Source of the DNA: Lindgomyces ingoldianus
Taxonomy: Eukaryota > Ascomycota > Dothideomycetes > Pleosporales > Lindgomycetaceae
Assembly: GCF_010093535.1 (NCBI RefSeq)
Contig: NW_022985217.1
Span: forward strand, 190,553-254,552
DNA length: 64,000 nucleotides
Direction of reading: 5' to 3'
Shown here: one piece after another, positions 1-11,793 of the stretch
Position numbering within the stretch: the stretch's first letter is position 1
Layout: each line of letters begins with the position of its first letter
Position numbers and translations under genes: made by a program
The notes under the pieces: generated by a model
What the model was told of the DNA's origin: nothing
Seen by the model: only the letters and a program-made list of their open reading frames with translations
The model's database searches: none

Positions 1-1
1 A

Positions 2-1312
2 CAGCCTGGTGCAAACCGGGTGAAACGGGAATCTCTGAGTAGCCGTCGCCGACGTTCCGGTACCGTGGCCTCTATTACTAACGAAGATGGGGTACAGAGT
101 GAGGTAACAAAGTCAAAGAAGTCGGGGTCTCCATCTGGAAGCTCTCAAACCGAATCTCATGTCGGCAGCTTGAAGAAAGGAGCTCTGCCCGACAAACTGT
201 CTAAGGTTGCGCTCTCGTATCGAACTAATGAGTGGGCAAAGCACTTGGACGCCGCTGAGAAACCGGACCTGGACGAACTCCCTGAGCCTGAATCACCCGG
301 TGTTGCAATCGAGCATGGCTTTAAAGAAGCCGCCGCCCCAGTCAACGCCGAATTGGTCAAGCCTCAGCCTCAACCACAACCTATCACTTACACGAACTCT
401 AAGAGAGGGTCCACGGGAGGTAATCCATATCGTGATAGCAACCTAATTCGGCCAAGTTCGAATATGTCGCGATATTCACAGATTGAAACACCGCAATCTT
501 TGTCACGTACACCTTCTGCCGTGACACTCACAAGCCCCGCCGTTCCTCCATCTGCCTTCGCTCCTGGAGGCATTCCTCGATCAACTTCCCAACCTAAGCT
601 AAGGACATTGCGGAATACTTCCACACCCCTCCTCTCGCAGACGCTAGTCGAGTCACCCATCGAAGAAATGGCTGGAACGAACCCCAACCCGATAGTGTCA
701 TCCATGCCGAGTAATACGCTGATGGGCCAACGTGAATCACTAGTCAAGAACAGGATTACATCTCAGCCACTCGCTCCCTATGCCTCAGCCCCGAATTTGG
801 TCTTGGCAGGACAAGACACATCGTCGATAAATGCCGTCAGGTTAGAGAGTGAGCAGCTATCTTTGGCGGAGCGAATGCGAGCAATGAATCAAGAGAACAT
901 GACCCTGGCGCAACGGAAACAGCTTATCCAGAGCCAGAAACCCCCTTCGGCGTCTCAGCCACGGAGACAAAGTGGTTGGGCTGTGGGGGGCCAGAGCCAA
1001 GCGTTTGACTCGCATCAGCCGAAACGGGAATCTGGAATAGACCAAGGCCGACGTGAAGCTATGTTAGCAAGCTGGAGAGAGTCGATGCGACAAGACACCG
1101 CACCAATCCAGGCTGTGGCCATTAGTGAAGAGGCTCGTCGAGCGGCGATGATTAATGACATCAGACAAAAAGAGATGGAGAAGCAACAGCAGACCGTGGC
1201 AGAAACATACCGTGATGCGATGGTCGGCAACATGATGCGTAGTGGAGAGATGATGGACGCCCACAGGGAAGCTATGCGGCGACTGCAAGCAAACGCGAAT
1301 CGACAGGCGTAA
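2..1312 (+). CDS. Low-complexity hypothetical protein, 5'-truncated by window edge
   Basis: The reading frame is open from the left edge to the TAA at 1310-1312, so the true start lies outside the window; the first possible in-window start (GTG at 20) is not credible. The visible 437 codons are Ser/Pro/Gln-rich and look disordered in the first two thirds. The last third becomes charged and helical, with recurring Arg-Glu-Ala-Met and Trp-Arg-Glu-Ser-Met type segments (about 1050-1300) that suggest a coiled coil. I do not recognise a named domain. Coding status is supported by length, absence of stops and compositional coherence. Function unknown; a cytoskeletal or septal scaffold would be only a guess. 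Confidence 0.75.
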   Translation, partial: QPGANRVKRESLSSRRRRSGTVASITNEDGVQSEVTKSKKSGSPSGSSQTESHVGSLKKGALPDKLSKVALSYRTNEWAKHLDAAEKPDLDELPEPESPGVAIEHGFKEAAAPVNAELVKPQPQPQPITYTNSKRGSTGGNPYRDSNLIRPSSNMSRYSQIETPQSLSRTPSAVTLTSPAVPPSAFAPGGIPRSTSQPKLRTLRNTSTPLLSQTLVESPIEEMAGTNPNPIVSSMPSNTLMGQRESLVKNRITSQPLAPYASAPNLVLAGQDTSSINAVRLESEQLSLAERMRAMNQENMTLAQRKQLIQSQKPPSASQPRRQSGWAVGGQSQAFDSHQPKRESGIDQGRREAMLASWRESMRQDTAPIQAVAISEEARRAAMINDIRQKEMEKQQQTVAETYRDAMVGNMMRSGEMMDAHREAMRRLQANANRQA

Positions 1313-2699
1313 CACAGTGACGGGGCCATCTGAACGGTGACTCCTGGTAGGTATCACCGAAACTGTACTTCTAGGATGTAACAAATACGTGGGATTTGCA
1401 TCGTGGAGGGTGGTATTGATTGATGGAACCACCGACCCGGCGTTATTCTTGCTTTTATACGAAGACAGGGAAGGGGGACGACGAGATATGGAATGCATGT
1501 CGGGATAAAGCATTTAGGGGGATCTTCAATGCTCCATGGGTAGGTACGGTCTGGGACAAAAGCATTCCTTATATCGAGATAGAATAGTAGCAGACATGGC
1601 GCTGCTATAAGCCGCCTACGCAACATAATTTCTAGTATTGTAATTGAGTCATATCACACAGATCTTTTGGTGCATTGTAGAATTGGTGATTCTTACTTTC
1701 TTTCAAGAGTTTGCAAGAGCTTTCCCCAAGTGAAGTAGAACATGTTCCGGCACAGCCGGAGATAGAGAGGCAGCAACACAGGGAGATGCTGTCACGAGGA
1801 AGTACTGTATAGGACACACGTGCACGGACGAGAGGGTGGGCCTGCAAATGTCAGGAAGTGGCATGACATTTAGTGAATGCCCGAGGATAGGGTTAATGCC
1901 GGCTGCACTAGTCATTGATGATCAGGGAAGTGGAGAATATTGGCACAAGCCAGGGCGCGGCATAAGATTCATAAGATTGAGAGTCCTCAGCAGAGCTTCC
2001 AGAAACCATGGACAAATTTTAAATGAGTGCGGAGGGCTTCCGGGTTCGTGGACCTGGGTTCCGGTTACGGTTGAGGCGTTCAAGCTGCGGACTAGCGCCC
2101 AAGAACGCGTTGCTGATTTTGTGATTGACCATGACCAACATTACCAACGTCACTTGGCTGCCCGTTGTGCCCTTAGCCTGCCAGATTGCTTTTACATTAT
2201 CTGCTCACAGGGCGACCAATGCTGCGGAGAGTGGCGACTGACAGAGGGCATACTTGGAACAGAGGGCTGGGATATAAGGGTAGTGATTTTCAGACAGCCC
2301 CGAGGCTGGCATTGATGGACCCAAGTTAGGATTTCCGGTGCTCTGCAGCGAGCAGGGGGGGGTGTGAAGAAGGCGTCGAATGGCGTGCACAGCCAAAAGA
2401 GCCAGCAATACTGACACGAGCCCGTCGTGAGCTCAAAAAGAAGGCACATCCCGACATTGTGACGGTACCGGCAGGCCTATTCTGGACGAGGCGTTTGCAG
2501 ACCTGCCGCACAGCTTGAGACACAAAATAGAGCCCCAGCCGGCACAATTGGCAGGCGAAACAAAAGCCATCCCATCCCACGATCCGACTGCTCTTTTCCC
2601 GTTCCCGCCGACGCCTCTGTCGCTCTGCGTCTGCGACAAGAAGAAGGGCTCTGTGGTGTGCTGTCTGGCGGTCCTGTCTCTTGCTGCTGCTGGTCACTC
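1313..2699. other. Intergenic region before ERF4
   Basis: About 1.4 kb with no convincing gene. A 159-codon ORF at 1836-2315 has no recognisable domain. The right part (about 2480-2700) is C-rich and probably includes promoter and leader of the next gene. A run of eight to nine G lies near 2355. Confidence 0.5.
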
Positions 2700-4155
2700 A
2701 TGCAGCCCTCTGTGCCCAGACCATCGTCGGCAAGGGCAACCTCCGCGCTCCCCTTCGAAACCCTATCACCACCCTTACATTCACCTTCACAATCACCTCC
2801 GCAATCCTCGCCCCGCCCGCAACAACGGCGTCTCCTGCGGCCTACGACTCGCCCTCGTCGACATCGCGTCCGTCTGCGCCCGCGCCGACACTGACCGCCC
2901 GCTGGAGCTTGACAAACCGCATTTTCAACCTCAATTTTCGCTCGCTATACAACGGTCCCCCACGCCAACCTGCATCGCGTCTGTGGAATCCTGTCAACTC
3001 GTCCCCACGGACCCTCGCTCTGCCCAACGTCCCTGTGCAACACCCTTCGATCGGCGAGGGCGTGCCCAGATCAACCGACGGCCGTGACGAGTACCCTCTT
3101 CTGACCCTGCCTGAGCAGCGTCGCAGCCGTCAGAGCCCTGCGCCGTCCTCTCTTGTCGTTGAACGTTCCACCGGTGGAGACAGTGGTCGCACGAGCATCG
3201 GCCTTCCGCGTGATCGCAGGAGCCTGCCAATTGAGTCGCAGCCGCCGACGCCTAAACTGCCAATGCCTATGGAGCAGGTGCCTGCGCCGCCCGCAGGCGG
3301 CGGAGACCAAGCGTCCATACCGGCGCCTCGCACCGATGACCTTGAGGCAGGCCTGAAGCCTTCAAAGCAGACAGCCAGTCGTGCCTCGTTGCCGCTATCT
3401 CGTCCGGTCTCAATGCACTCGCAACGCCTCGGAACTGCCTCGGCTCACGGCGACAGAGAAGCAGACGCAGACGACACCATATCGGAATATCCATGGGGAC
3501 CCTCGCATCCTTGCTTCCCGCACCCGAATCCGCATGTTCCACTTGAGTCCCCTCTGTACGACACGACGCGTATCATCCGCATTAAGCGCGACTGGATGCT
3601 AAAAGGTGACCTGGCCCCGACTTTCGCCAACCTGTACCCGGAAATCCTGGATCCTCTAGTCTCAGAAGATGCGTTCCGCGACATTATTAAGAGAGTCAAT
3701 GATGATCTAATCAGGGCGTTCAATCCAATGAGCTTTCGGGCCTGGTTAGATACCGTCATGGGCGTGGCAACCTTCTGGCTGTGGGACGATGCAGGTCTCA
3801 CAGCGGTGAAACGGCACCTAGCTGATCTAGAGAAGTGGCTGGAAGATTGGAACAAGAAGGTTGGCGAGAATGAAGGTGTTAGGATTATCCCATTGAGGCG
3901 CACAGGGTACCTAACAGTAGGTTTATATACTCCACTACCGCCGACCGATGCAGGGCTAACAAATTCTAGCTCGACATCCAGATCCCAGATCCGCACATTG
4001 GCGTCGACAATGGAACATTATCCCGTCCTAATACGCAACAGGATGACCTCCAAACCGTTGCACCGCAACAGCACGGCGAATTCGCCCCGTTCCCTGTCAC
4101 GCCTACCCTCCAGGTCCACGCGGGTTCTCCTACTGCTATTGAAAGTCAATCATAA
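2700..4155 (+). CDS. ERF4: Golgin-A7/ERF4-domain protein (Ras palmitoyltransferase subunit)
   Basis: The C-terminal part has the ERF4/GOLGA7 domain: a segment with ISEYPWGPSHPCFPHPNPH, then ...RIIRIKRDW, FNPMSFRAWLD and a run ending RRTGYLT. Removing an intron at 3917-3969 (GTAGGT, branch GCTAAC, TAG) joins this to LDIQIPDPHIGVD, the expected end of the domain, and the frame then stops at 4153-4155. In yeast, Erf4 pairs with the DHHC enzyme Erf2 to palmitoylate Ras at the ER. The N-terminal 250 or so residues are Ser/Pro-rich. The start is unresolved: the long frame over 2700-2900 has no ATG, and the only good ATG (2700) is in another frame, so a first intron (for example 2726-2907, weak donor) is required. 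Confidence 0.8.
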
Positions 4156-5976
4156 TATCGATATATCTATCTACCTATCTAATACCCAAGTCTCTTTCCT
4201 GAACATTTGTTTTCTGGCGAAACGGTGGTCGGTCGGGCATCTGCAGTTTGTTTTTCTTAGCATTAGCGTTGGTTGTTTTGGCGTCGTGTTGGCCATGAAT
4301 CCCTGAGTAAAGGGATACAAAAAATGCGGATGTTTTGTGGGACGGACATGAGGCGCTGTGTAAAAAAACAACGTCCAGGACCAGCGTCCACTTTGGAGTC
4401 TTGGTCAGAAGGTTGTGGCTTCTCTGCTTTTTTTCTCCACGTCCGAAATTAGGCATCACCTGCTGCGAAGCATAATTTTTCCTCTATTTTTTTGTCAACA
4501 TTTCTGTCTGTCTGTCTGTCTGATACCCCAGAAGTTTTCTATCAGCATCGGGTGAATAAAGTAGCATTTCAAGCAACCACAATACTACAACAACATTACC
4601 TATCTCTGCAACCTCCTTTCTGCCATATCTAGCCCAGCACCGTAGCTTACCTAGGAGTCACTCCCCTCAACCCAACTCAGCCCAATTCAGCCCAATCCAG
4701 AGCAGGCTAATAACGTCATCTCACCATTCCACATCCCTTGTACCCAGCTTCCCACGTTGAAAACTAAAGCAGTTTCCCCCTGTCTGTGTGGATGAAGATC
4801 CTGCATGCACCGGCTATGCATGATGATGATGAGCAAATGCTGGAATACCGTGGGGCCGTTTCATGCATGTGTCTCCTTGTGGAAATCTCTGAAACCAGCG
4901 ACAACCATGACCGGGACTGGGGGTGTGACATGACCATGACTCGCGGAGATCGGGACTGGACAGGAGGAGTAAGTGCTGGTACTGGCACTGTGACCCCTTT
5001 ACCATTGCTGTTTGTCTGTCAGCACGTTCCCAGTTACGGGGTGGGGGGTTATCGTATTTTGGAAGCTCCATGGCTGGGTGGGCGAGTGGATTGTTATACA
5101 GTGAGGTCAGGGTGATCATCGACAGATAGGTGTGCCCCTGCAGCCGTGTAGTAGGGCTGGGCTAAGTTGACCCTTTTCTTCGAACATGGATATGGATTCT
5201 AGATAAATAGGCAAACACGAAGCTCAAAGAGGGGTTCCGAACGGAGGTGCGTGCCCTAAATACATCTATCCATCCTTCCCTCATTCTCCCCTTCACCCCC
5301 ACCCCCTTCAAGGATGCACACCGATGAATACTGTACAGATATATTGAAGTCCTGAAGTGGAGATTAGAAAGTCATGCGTAGCACGTATCTCTATTTGTGT
5401 ACGTCACATCACGCGTTTGGGGCCGCGTACTGTATTTGGGTAGGTATTATTGGGTGTGATTGTTGGACGAGGAAGGATGATGGTTGAGGAATTACTCGCT
5501 CTGTAGGGTACGGCTGGTCGGTGCCTTCCGAGTACCCTAGGCACCTCGAATATTGATACAGAAGGAGGATTTGGGCGGTTGGGGGTCTTTCTAGAGGAGA
5601 ATTAGAGAGTGTTTTCTGATTAGAGTACAGGGTGAGGTAATGTGCTGTTTTCAATGAGTTCCTTGTTATGTTCTGTCTTACACCCGTTAACGTCTGTTGT
5701 AGTAGTACCGCAAGAGACTCGGACAAAAAGGCGAACCTGAAACCAATGTTTGTTTCGTTCAAATTTCCTCGAGGGTAGAATATATATACATTTGAATGTG
5801 GTAATGTTTCCAACGTAGAGTTGTATCATACAAAGGTGTTTTTCATGAGAGAAGACTGTTCTCATCTTATCTGTCAATAAAAACTACCCATTGGCGTCGT
5901 TAGTTTCCGCCTGAAGCGTCCACGTAACACCCATTAACGACCCTATCCCGCTCTCATCCTCTTCCTCTCCCTCTCT
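4156..5976. other. Intergenic region, convergent 3' ends
   Basis: About 1.8 kb between the ends of ERF4 and the NADase gene. It holds the 3' UTRs, possible AATAAA signals (near 4553 on + and 5875 on +), a TCTG microsatellite and short C/A-rich repeats around 4668-4700. I see no gene. Confidence 0.5.
4503..4522 (+). repeat. (TCTG)5 microsatellite
   Basis: Five perfect TCTG tetranucleotides in the 3' flank of ERF4. Confidence 0.9.
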
Positions 5977-6710
5977 TTACTTCCAATATGGATCCGCCGT
6001 CAAATTAACCCGACTCAAATATCCCTGATCCACAAGACTGAGAATAGTCCCGGGCATAATAAACTGCAGACCCAAACCCTGTTGCCCAAACCACCCCGTA
6101 ATCGGCCCCGCTTGAACAGTCAGACTTCTCTCCACGAGGTAAACCCTGTAGTTATACGGAAACGCTGCTCCAGGCGCCGCATTCAGATTCGTCGGCGGCA
6201 GGGCTCGTTGCGCATACGGCGCGCCACCGGGAGACATGAAGGTGCCGAATTCAGAACCAAAGCGGTCGAGGAAAGTGCCCGTGGTTAAGGTCATATTTGC
6301 GATGATTGGCTGACCGGATGTGGATAGTGAGAAGCCGTTGAAGGGCGGGTAGACGAATTGGCCCGTCTTGTTGTCCGTGTAAGTAGCGAGGAAGTTTCCG
6401 GGACATAGGCCACCGAAGCGGTGGTAGGTGCTGTCGGCTCCGGCAATGCCCTCGAGAGGAAGGCTGGTGGGGAGGACGACGGGACCGAGTCGGGGATCGC
6501 CACAGACATAGAGATTGGGGTCGGAGGAGGAATTGGTTCCTGCACAGAAGGAGGGGCAGTGTGTGGGGTCAAGATCAGGCTGGGGAATGTGTTAGAAGAG
6601 GATTTCATCGAGCTAGAAGGGATGTGGTAACTAACATCCCGTTTTTTCAACGGCATCGACTGGCCGAGAAAGGTCCATACCCAGACGGCAAGCAACAATT
6701 CTACTCTCAT
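5977..6710 (-). CDS. Secreted TNT-domain NAD glycohydrolase (NADase)
   Basis: Two exons: 6636-6710 and 5977-6579, with an intron at 6580-6635 (GTTAGT donor, TTCTAAC branch, CCCCAG acceptor); 225 residues. Exon 1 encodes a hydrophobic signal peptide (MRVELLLAVWVWTFLGQ). The rest is Cys-containing and carries the TNT (tuberculosis-necrotizing-toxin-like) fold: a DRFGSEFGTFMSPGG block and a GLGLQF block, with Arg131 and Gln197 of this model at the positions of the family's catalytic Arg and Gln. Several Asn-X-Ser/Thr sites fit secretion. Fungal members are surface or conidial NADases that cleave NAD to nicotinamide and ADP-ribose. The gene appears intact. No immunity-type partner is visible beside it; the neighbours are ERF4 and a dehydrogenase. 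Confidence 0.88.
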
Positions 6711-7518
6711 GATGGCAATGTTAAGAGGGATTCCTATGCCGGGGTAGTGAAGGGCAATTGGGTCATGGAGGAAGGGAGGGAGATTTCAGCGGTTATATGG
6801 GCAAGGCTTTGTACCACTCTGAATTGAAGAAATGGGCATTACTGGGCAGTGTTGACTTTGTGTAGCATCGCGCCAGCCACAACCGAGTGGTCGGCCCGCA
6901 GTCGGAAAGTAGATTTCGACGCTGTGTAACCAGAATGCGTTAGGCCCAATGATGTTTTGGGAAGAGCTGAGATGACACGAGAACGGCGAGGATATTTGCT
7001 TGGCATGCAGACACAGCAGCGTCCCAGCCTTGGAACACCGCCGAGTCACGGCGACACCGTCCCCAGAAATTGACGGCAATGGTGAGCAACAACGCTTAAC
7101 ATGCAGGTATGACACCGAGTTTCTCACTCCGTGGGAAGTACAGAGTCCTCTGGCCTTGCTGATCGAGGCGCCCTTCGCCAGGTGTGCTCCGTGCTTCTTT
7201 TTGAAGTATTTTAATCCAAGAACCGTCTTCATCACCAAACGATGAAATGCGCAACTTGTTTCAGCCGTCCTTCTAGCGGTGGACCGTGATCGGAGATCAT
7301 TTCCACCCAGTTCCGCTAGCGGAAGTCTCGTCTGCAGGTGGAGGGAGGGGAAAGCGATCGCAAGTGGGGAGGCATATATCGACGGGCGGAGCTCAGGTAA
7401 GGCACCTAATCAACTCTTATAAGATGGTCAGAGTAACAGGTGTTCGCACATGGCTGAAGGGCCCCGGTCCATTTCTGCGGGACCTATTTCTTTAGGAGTA
7501 GCATTTGAACCCGCATGT
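6711..7518. other. Intergenic region upstream of NADase gene
   Basis: About 0.8 kb between the start of the NADase gene and the end of the dehydrogenase, both on the minus strand. It should contain the NADase promoter. Several short ORFs on both strands show no domain and no splice logic. Confidence 0.5.
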
Positions 7519-8892
7519 TCATTCATTGTCCTGTGGATCTTCTTGTTCTTGATCGTTGGGATCTCCACTTTTACTCTTCTTTGCATCATCGGCTGGAGCA
7601 GCTTCGTCGGCTGGCACTGGAAAAGATAGGTGCTTCCAATCCTCAATCTACAAAGTCGAAATTAGCCTGCGCGACAAGGTGGGGTTGATAAAATGCGCTT
7701 GCGAGGTGCCATTCATACTTCTTCGATGATGCTCCGCAACCGATCTCTAATACTCTCGACCGCATAGCTCCCCAATAGCAGTCTCAGTGGTGGATAACTG
7801 CAATGTCCCAATTGCCACACTAATTCTGCACTCTTTACAGCGCTAACAGGTTGTCTGTCATTTAGCCATTGAACCATGCGTTTTGCATGTCCTGCAGGGC
7901 TCGTTAAAGTCGAATAGGGTGGGCTCGGAGTTGGTTTGACCCAAAAATGGCCATATCGTTTGGGCTTGGGAGGCCCAGTAGCACTTGTGCTTGTGGTAGC
8001 TGCGGGTGTTGCGAATGTACCTGTTGGAACAGGGTAGTCCTCCGGTTCATCTAGGCGGACATGTCCGGGCTCAACGAGCGTAGCTTTGATGTTGAAGACG
8101 TCGATTTCATATAACATGGATTCTATCAAGCCTTCGACGGCGTATTTCGTCGCGCAATAGGGTCCTAGACCAGGCACGCCGAGGGCGCCTGCTGTAGAGG
8201 AGAATATGAGGTAGCGGCCATGGTTTTGGGAACGAAAGTGTGGAAGGGAAAGCTGGATGATGTGGAGGGTGCCGAGGAAATTCGTGCTGAATTGGTTACG
8301 AAGGTCATAATCGTCTTGGTCTTCACAAGCACCAATGACACCTAAAAGAAAGTCAGTTGATATCGCCGGCATCGATGCCAATGACCAGGAATACCATAGC
8401 CCGTGCAGCTAAAAGGACAGTTAGCTTCGATAGCTAGAGAAAGAAGCGCGGAGGGCGTACTTCGCAATGACATCGACATTGCCCCATCGTTCAATGCTCC
8501 TTTGCATGACATCATCTACTGTCTCCCTTACTCTCACGTCGCACAGCAGGCCTAGGTAATTTCGGTCCTGCCATTTCTTCATCTGCTCAACTGTGTTCTC
8601 CTGTGTCCACCCCACTGCAGTGCACTGGTCGCCGTGTGACAATACAGCTCGGACAAGAGAGCGCCCCATGTGCCCAGTTGCTCCGAAGACCTTCGAGTGG
8701 ACTTGTAAGCAACTGAGTCCCCGAATCCTCTACCTAGTTTCACTGAGATGGGGGGAAAGCACTCACAATCCATGAGGCCTGCTTCGGCGGATTGTGCTCA
8801 GACGGTGGGTCACAAGTGGCGGGTAGCCTTAGATTTGGGTGATGGGATGCGGCAGTAGGAGATAGGCTCTGGCTTGCCGTGTCGATGTCCAT
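7519..8892 (-). CDS. Short-chain dehydrogenase/reductase (SDR)
   Basis: Five exons: 8767-8892, 8461-8690, 8395-8408 (only 14 nt), 7719-8341 and 7519-7647, giving 373 residues in one continuous frame. All introns have good signals (GTGAGT, GTACGC, GTATTC, GTATGA donors). The N-terminal nucleotide-binding loop is VFGATGHMGRS. An FSSTAG strand and the catalytic PYCATK (Tyr-x3-Lys) follow, then EPGHVR at the typical post-catalytic position. This is an NAD(P)-dependent oxidoreductase; the substrate cannot be told. An N-terminal extension of about 40 residues and an acidic Asp/Glu/Gln-rich tail encoded by the last exon are additions to the SDR core. It is divergent from MMM1 with 261 bp between the start codons. 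Confidence 0.88.
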
Positions 8893-9153
8893 GACTTCCT
8901 TGTGATTATGAGTGAGGCCGGAAGGTAAGCTGTCTTTTGAGCATCATCCCGCCCCGATCAGTGTGGGGGCGGGGCAGGCTCCGCCATCAAATTGAGAACT
9001 GACAGCCTTGCTAGTCACATGACTTCCGCCCCGCCAAACATCTGTCGATCGCTTGGCAGACTTCAAGTTTCAAGTCTCAATATTCTGCTTCTCAATCCCC
9101 AAGTCCACCATAACCATGCGCAACTGAGCATCCAATTGACTCGCCGTTCCATC
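8893..9153. promoter_or_regulatory. Divergent promoter SDR / MMM1
   Basis: 261 bp separate the ATG of the SDR gene (minus) from the ATG of MMM1 (plus), so the two share an upstream region. A GC-rich CCCCGCC-like element occurs twice in inverse orientation near 8950-8980. No TATA box is evident. Confidence 0.5.
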
Positions 9154-10729
9154 ATGGGGCAGAACAACCCCCCCCTTCAGCCTCCCGCCCACCAAGGCTC
9201 CTCGTAAGTCCATTTCCCTCTTTCTATCCCGTCTCCCACCACCCCGCTTACCTCGCAGTCTCTCCTTCACACAGGGCTTCCTCCTTGGCCAAGTCTCCAT
9301 TGCCCTCTTAATAATCTTCTTCATAAAATTCTTCATATTCGGCGAGCCCCCATCAGCCGATGACCGCGCCCTGCACCTCTCCTCCCTCCGACGCGCCCGC
9401 ACCCTCGCCCACCAGACCTCTCTCCACCAACGCACCGGGTCAAACTCGACCACCAATCCGCTCCGCCACAAGCACTCGCGGAGTATAATACGGAATCCTG
9501 TGAATAGTAGTGGTCCTAGTATCGCTACTATTCTTGCGAAAACGTACTATAATGTGAAGGGCCACCAGCCGGAGAGTTTGGACTGGTTTAATGTGCTGGT
9601 TGCCCAGACGATTGCGCAGTTGCGTGCGGATGCAAGACAAGATGATGCTGTTTTGACGTCCCTTACTGAGCTGCTGAATACGGGGAGTAAACCGGATTGG
9701 ATTGGGGAGATACGGGTTACTGAGATTGCATTGGGAGACGAGTTCCCTATTTTCAGCAACTGCAGAGTCATGCCCGCAGAAGATGGATTTGGGGCTAGTG
9801 GAGCAAGTGGAGGCGGACTCGGTGTAGGAGGGGGAAGCGAAGAGGGGAGGCTACAGGCGAGAATGGATGTCGATCTCAGCGATGTGATTACCTTAGGCGT
9901 AGAAACGACTTTGGTTCTCAACTACCCGAAACCGTTCGTAGCGGTATTACCCGTTGCACTCGCTGTCAGCGTCGTAAGGTTCTCAGGTACACTCGCTGTA
10001 TCCTTCATCCCCTCTTCAACGCCTCCTTCAACATCAGCAAACACCCCCAGTCCAACGCCAAACTCAAATCCAAGCTCACAACTCCAACCGCCGAACCACA
10101 CAACCGCTCCCTCATCGTCACTAAACCCCCGCCGCCACTCCACCTCCTCCGGAACAACCCCCTCCCGCCCCACAACTCTCGCCTTCACCTTCCTAGACGA
10201 CTACCGTCTCGACCTCTCCGTCCGCTCGCTCGTAGGCTCCCGCTCACGGCTCCAAGACGTGCCTAAAATCGCTCAACTCATCGAATCGCGCGTCCACGCT
10301 TGGTTCGACGAGCGCGTCGTAGAACCCCGCTTCCAACAGATCATTCTGCCGAGCCTCTGGCCACGGAAGCACAACACGCGAGGCGGAGAAAACGGTGAAG
10401 AAGTACCTGAAGAAGCCATTGTTGACGACGACCACAATCTCATGGACACAGAATCTTCAACAACCCCTGGCCAACGAAGTCGACCGGCTTCTTTCGTCCC
10501 TTCTTCACTGGAAGCTCGTATGGAGGCCGAAGGCGCAAAACTCCGTGAAGCTGAGGTCAGGAGCGGGGACCGTGACCGTAGGGGCGATCTTGCGGACGCT
10601 GGGATGCGATGGCGTGGTGATCGCGAACAGCGAAATATGCATTCGAGGGAGCAGAGTCGACAGACGAATAGGTTTAGCGGGGAGTGGAGTGGACAGCGAG
10701 GAATGCCTGGGGCAATGCCGGGGGGGTGA
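9154..10729 (+). CDS. MMM1: Maintenance of mitochondrial morphology protein 1 (ERMES subunit)
   Basis: Exons 9154-9203 and 9259-10729, with the intron at 9204-9258 (GTAAGT, branch CTTAC, GCAG); 506 residues. The second exon opens with SFTQGFLLGQVS and a single transmembrane helix rich in Leu/Ile/Phe (about residues 25-43). The hallmark KTYYNVKGHQPESLDWFNVL begins the lipid-binding SMP domain, which runs to RFQQIILPSLWPRK. A Ser/Thr/Pro-rich insert (about 10010-10170) interrupts the SMP domain, as in other filamentous fungi. Mmm1 is the ER-anchored member of the ER-mitochondria tether with Mdm10, Mdm12 and Mdm34 and exchanges phospholipids. The C-terminal tail is Arg/Gly-rich and disordered. 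Confidence 0.95.
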
Positions 10730-11793
10730 AGATAAAGCTCGAAGTGCATTTGGAGTGGAGTTGTTTGTATCTGTATTATATTGTACGTTTAAAACTTGTA
10801 TTAGGTGGGCGTTTGAAAACATTGCTATCAGCATATCTATCAGAGCGAAAGGTAGGCGCATGGCACTAAAGGGACGGGCTTCTCAGTACCACACGCCAGC
10901 ACTTCTAACAGTGTATAACAAGGGTGCATGTAATTAAGACACAAATCAGTAAATTTATATTGCTCTCTATAACTCTTTCCAACAGGAAACTAAGCAGAGT
11001 AGATTCCACCCTGCTTCATGTCCGGTGGTACTAACCAACTATCCAAAAATCTCATGTGGACATATGTCCATCAATCGTTCCCCCACCCTCATCTACGCTC
11101 CACATCACAACACATCAGGCTCATCCAAAAGAAATCACACCACGACAAGGAGCGTTACATCGATTCGCAATTCAATCCCGTCTCAGGCGGGTACATCTAA
11201 AGTTACCTATCCTACGAGCTGCCAGCCGGTCATGAGCCCCTAAACCCGCTAAACCCCGAACCTCCAGACACCAGACCTTCCGAATCTCGGCTCCCATACC
11301 ACCAGTCCCATCCCAGTACACCGAAAGGTGCAGAAGGGGGGGAAAGGGTTCTTAATTCTATCATACTGTACAATAACAAGTAGTCAATCCGCTCACGTGC
11401 GGCCAGCGACGAAGGATGTAAATGGAGGCAGGTAGATATCCCCGGATGCTCCTAGCAGGCGAAATGGAATGTGTTGGAAGGGAAGAAAAGACTTTCTGAC
11501 GGGGTAGGCGGCAAGGCAGGTAGGGTAGGCAAGGTAGGGCAGGGCGGGGCAGAAGGTAGGAAACGCCATGAAACTCCTGGTCTGTCTGATTCTGAGAAAT
11601 CCAACGTGCTTACATTGCTATATGCACGATGGAGTTTATACGACACGATGGAAGGAAAGAGTGGGTGTGAAAACGATGGGTATGAAGGCAACTGGGGTAA
11701 TGAACTACGCCCGCCGTGGAGGAAGAGGTGTGCAATTAATCGTGGGTGGTGTTAACACTGTCTGCTCACTAGCTGTACAACAGTCCAGTCCAG
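10730..11793. other. Convergent intergenic region
   Basis: About 1.06 kb between the ends of MMM1 (plus) and the WHIM gene (minus). It holds 3' UTRs and a purine-rich stretch near 11500-11560. ORFs here are short and unsupported. Confidence 0.5.

Noticed and set aside
1836..2315. 159-codon plus-strand ORF
   Set aside because: No recognisable domain, irregular composition and no splice context; it lies in a presumed UTR/promoter stretch.
5409..5877. Overlapping minus-strand ORFs of 85-134 codons
   Set aside because: No domain and no start context; they lie in the shared 3' flank of ERF4 and the NADase gene.
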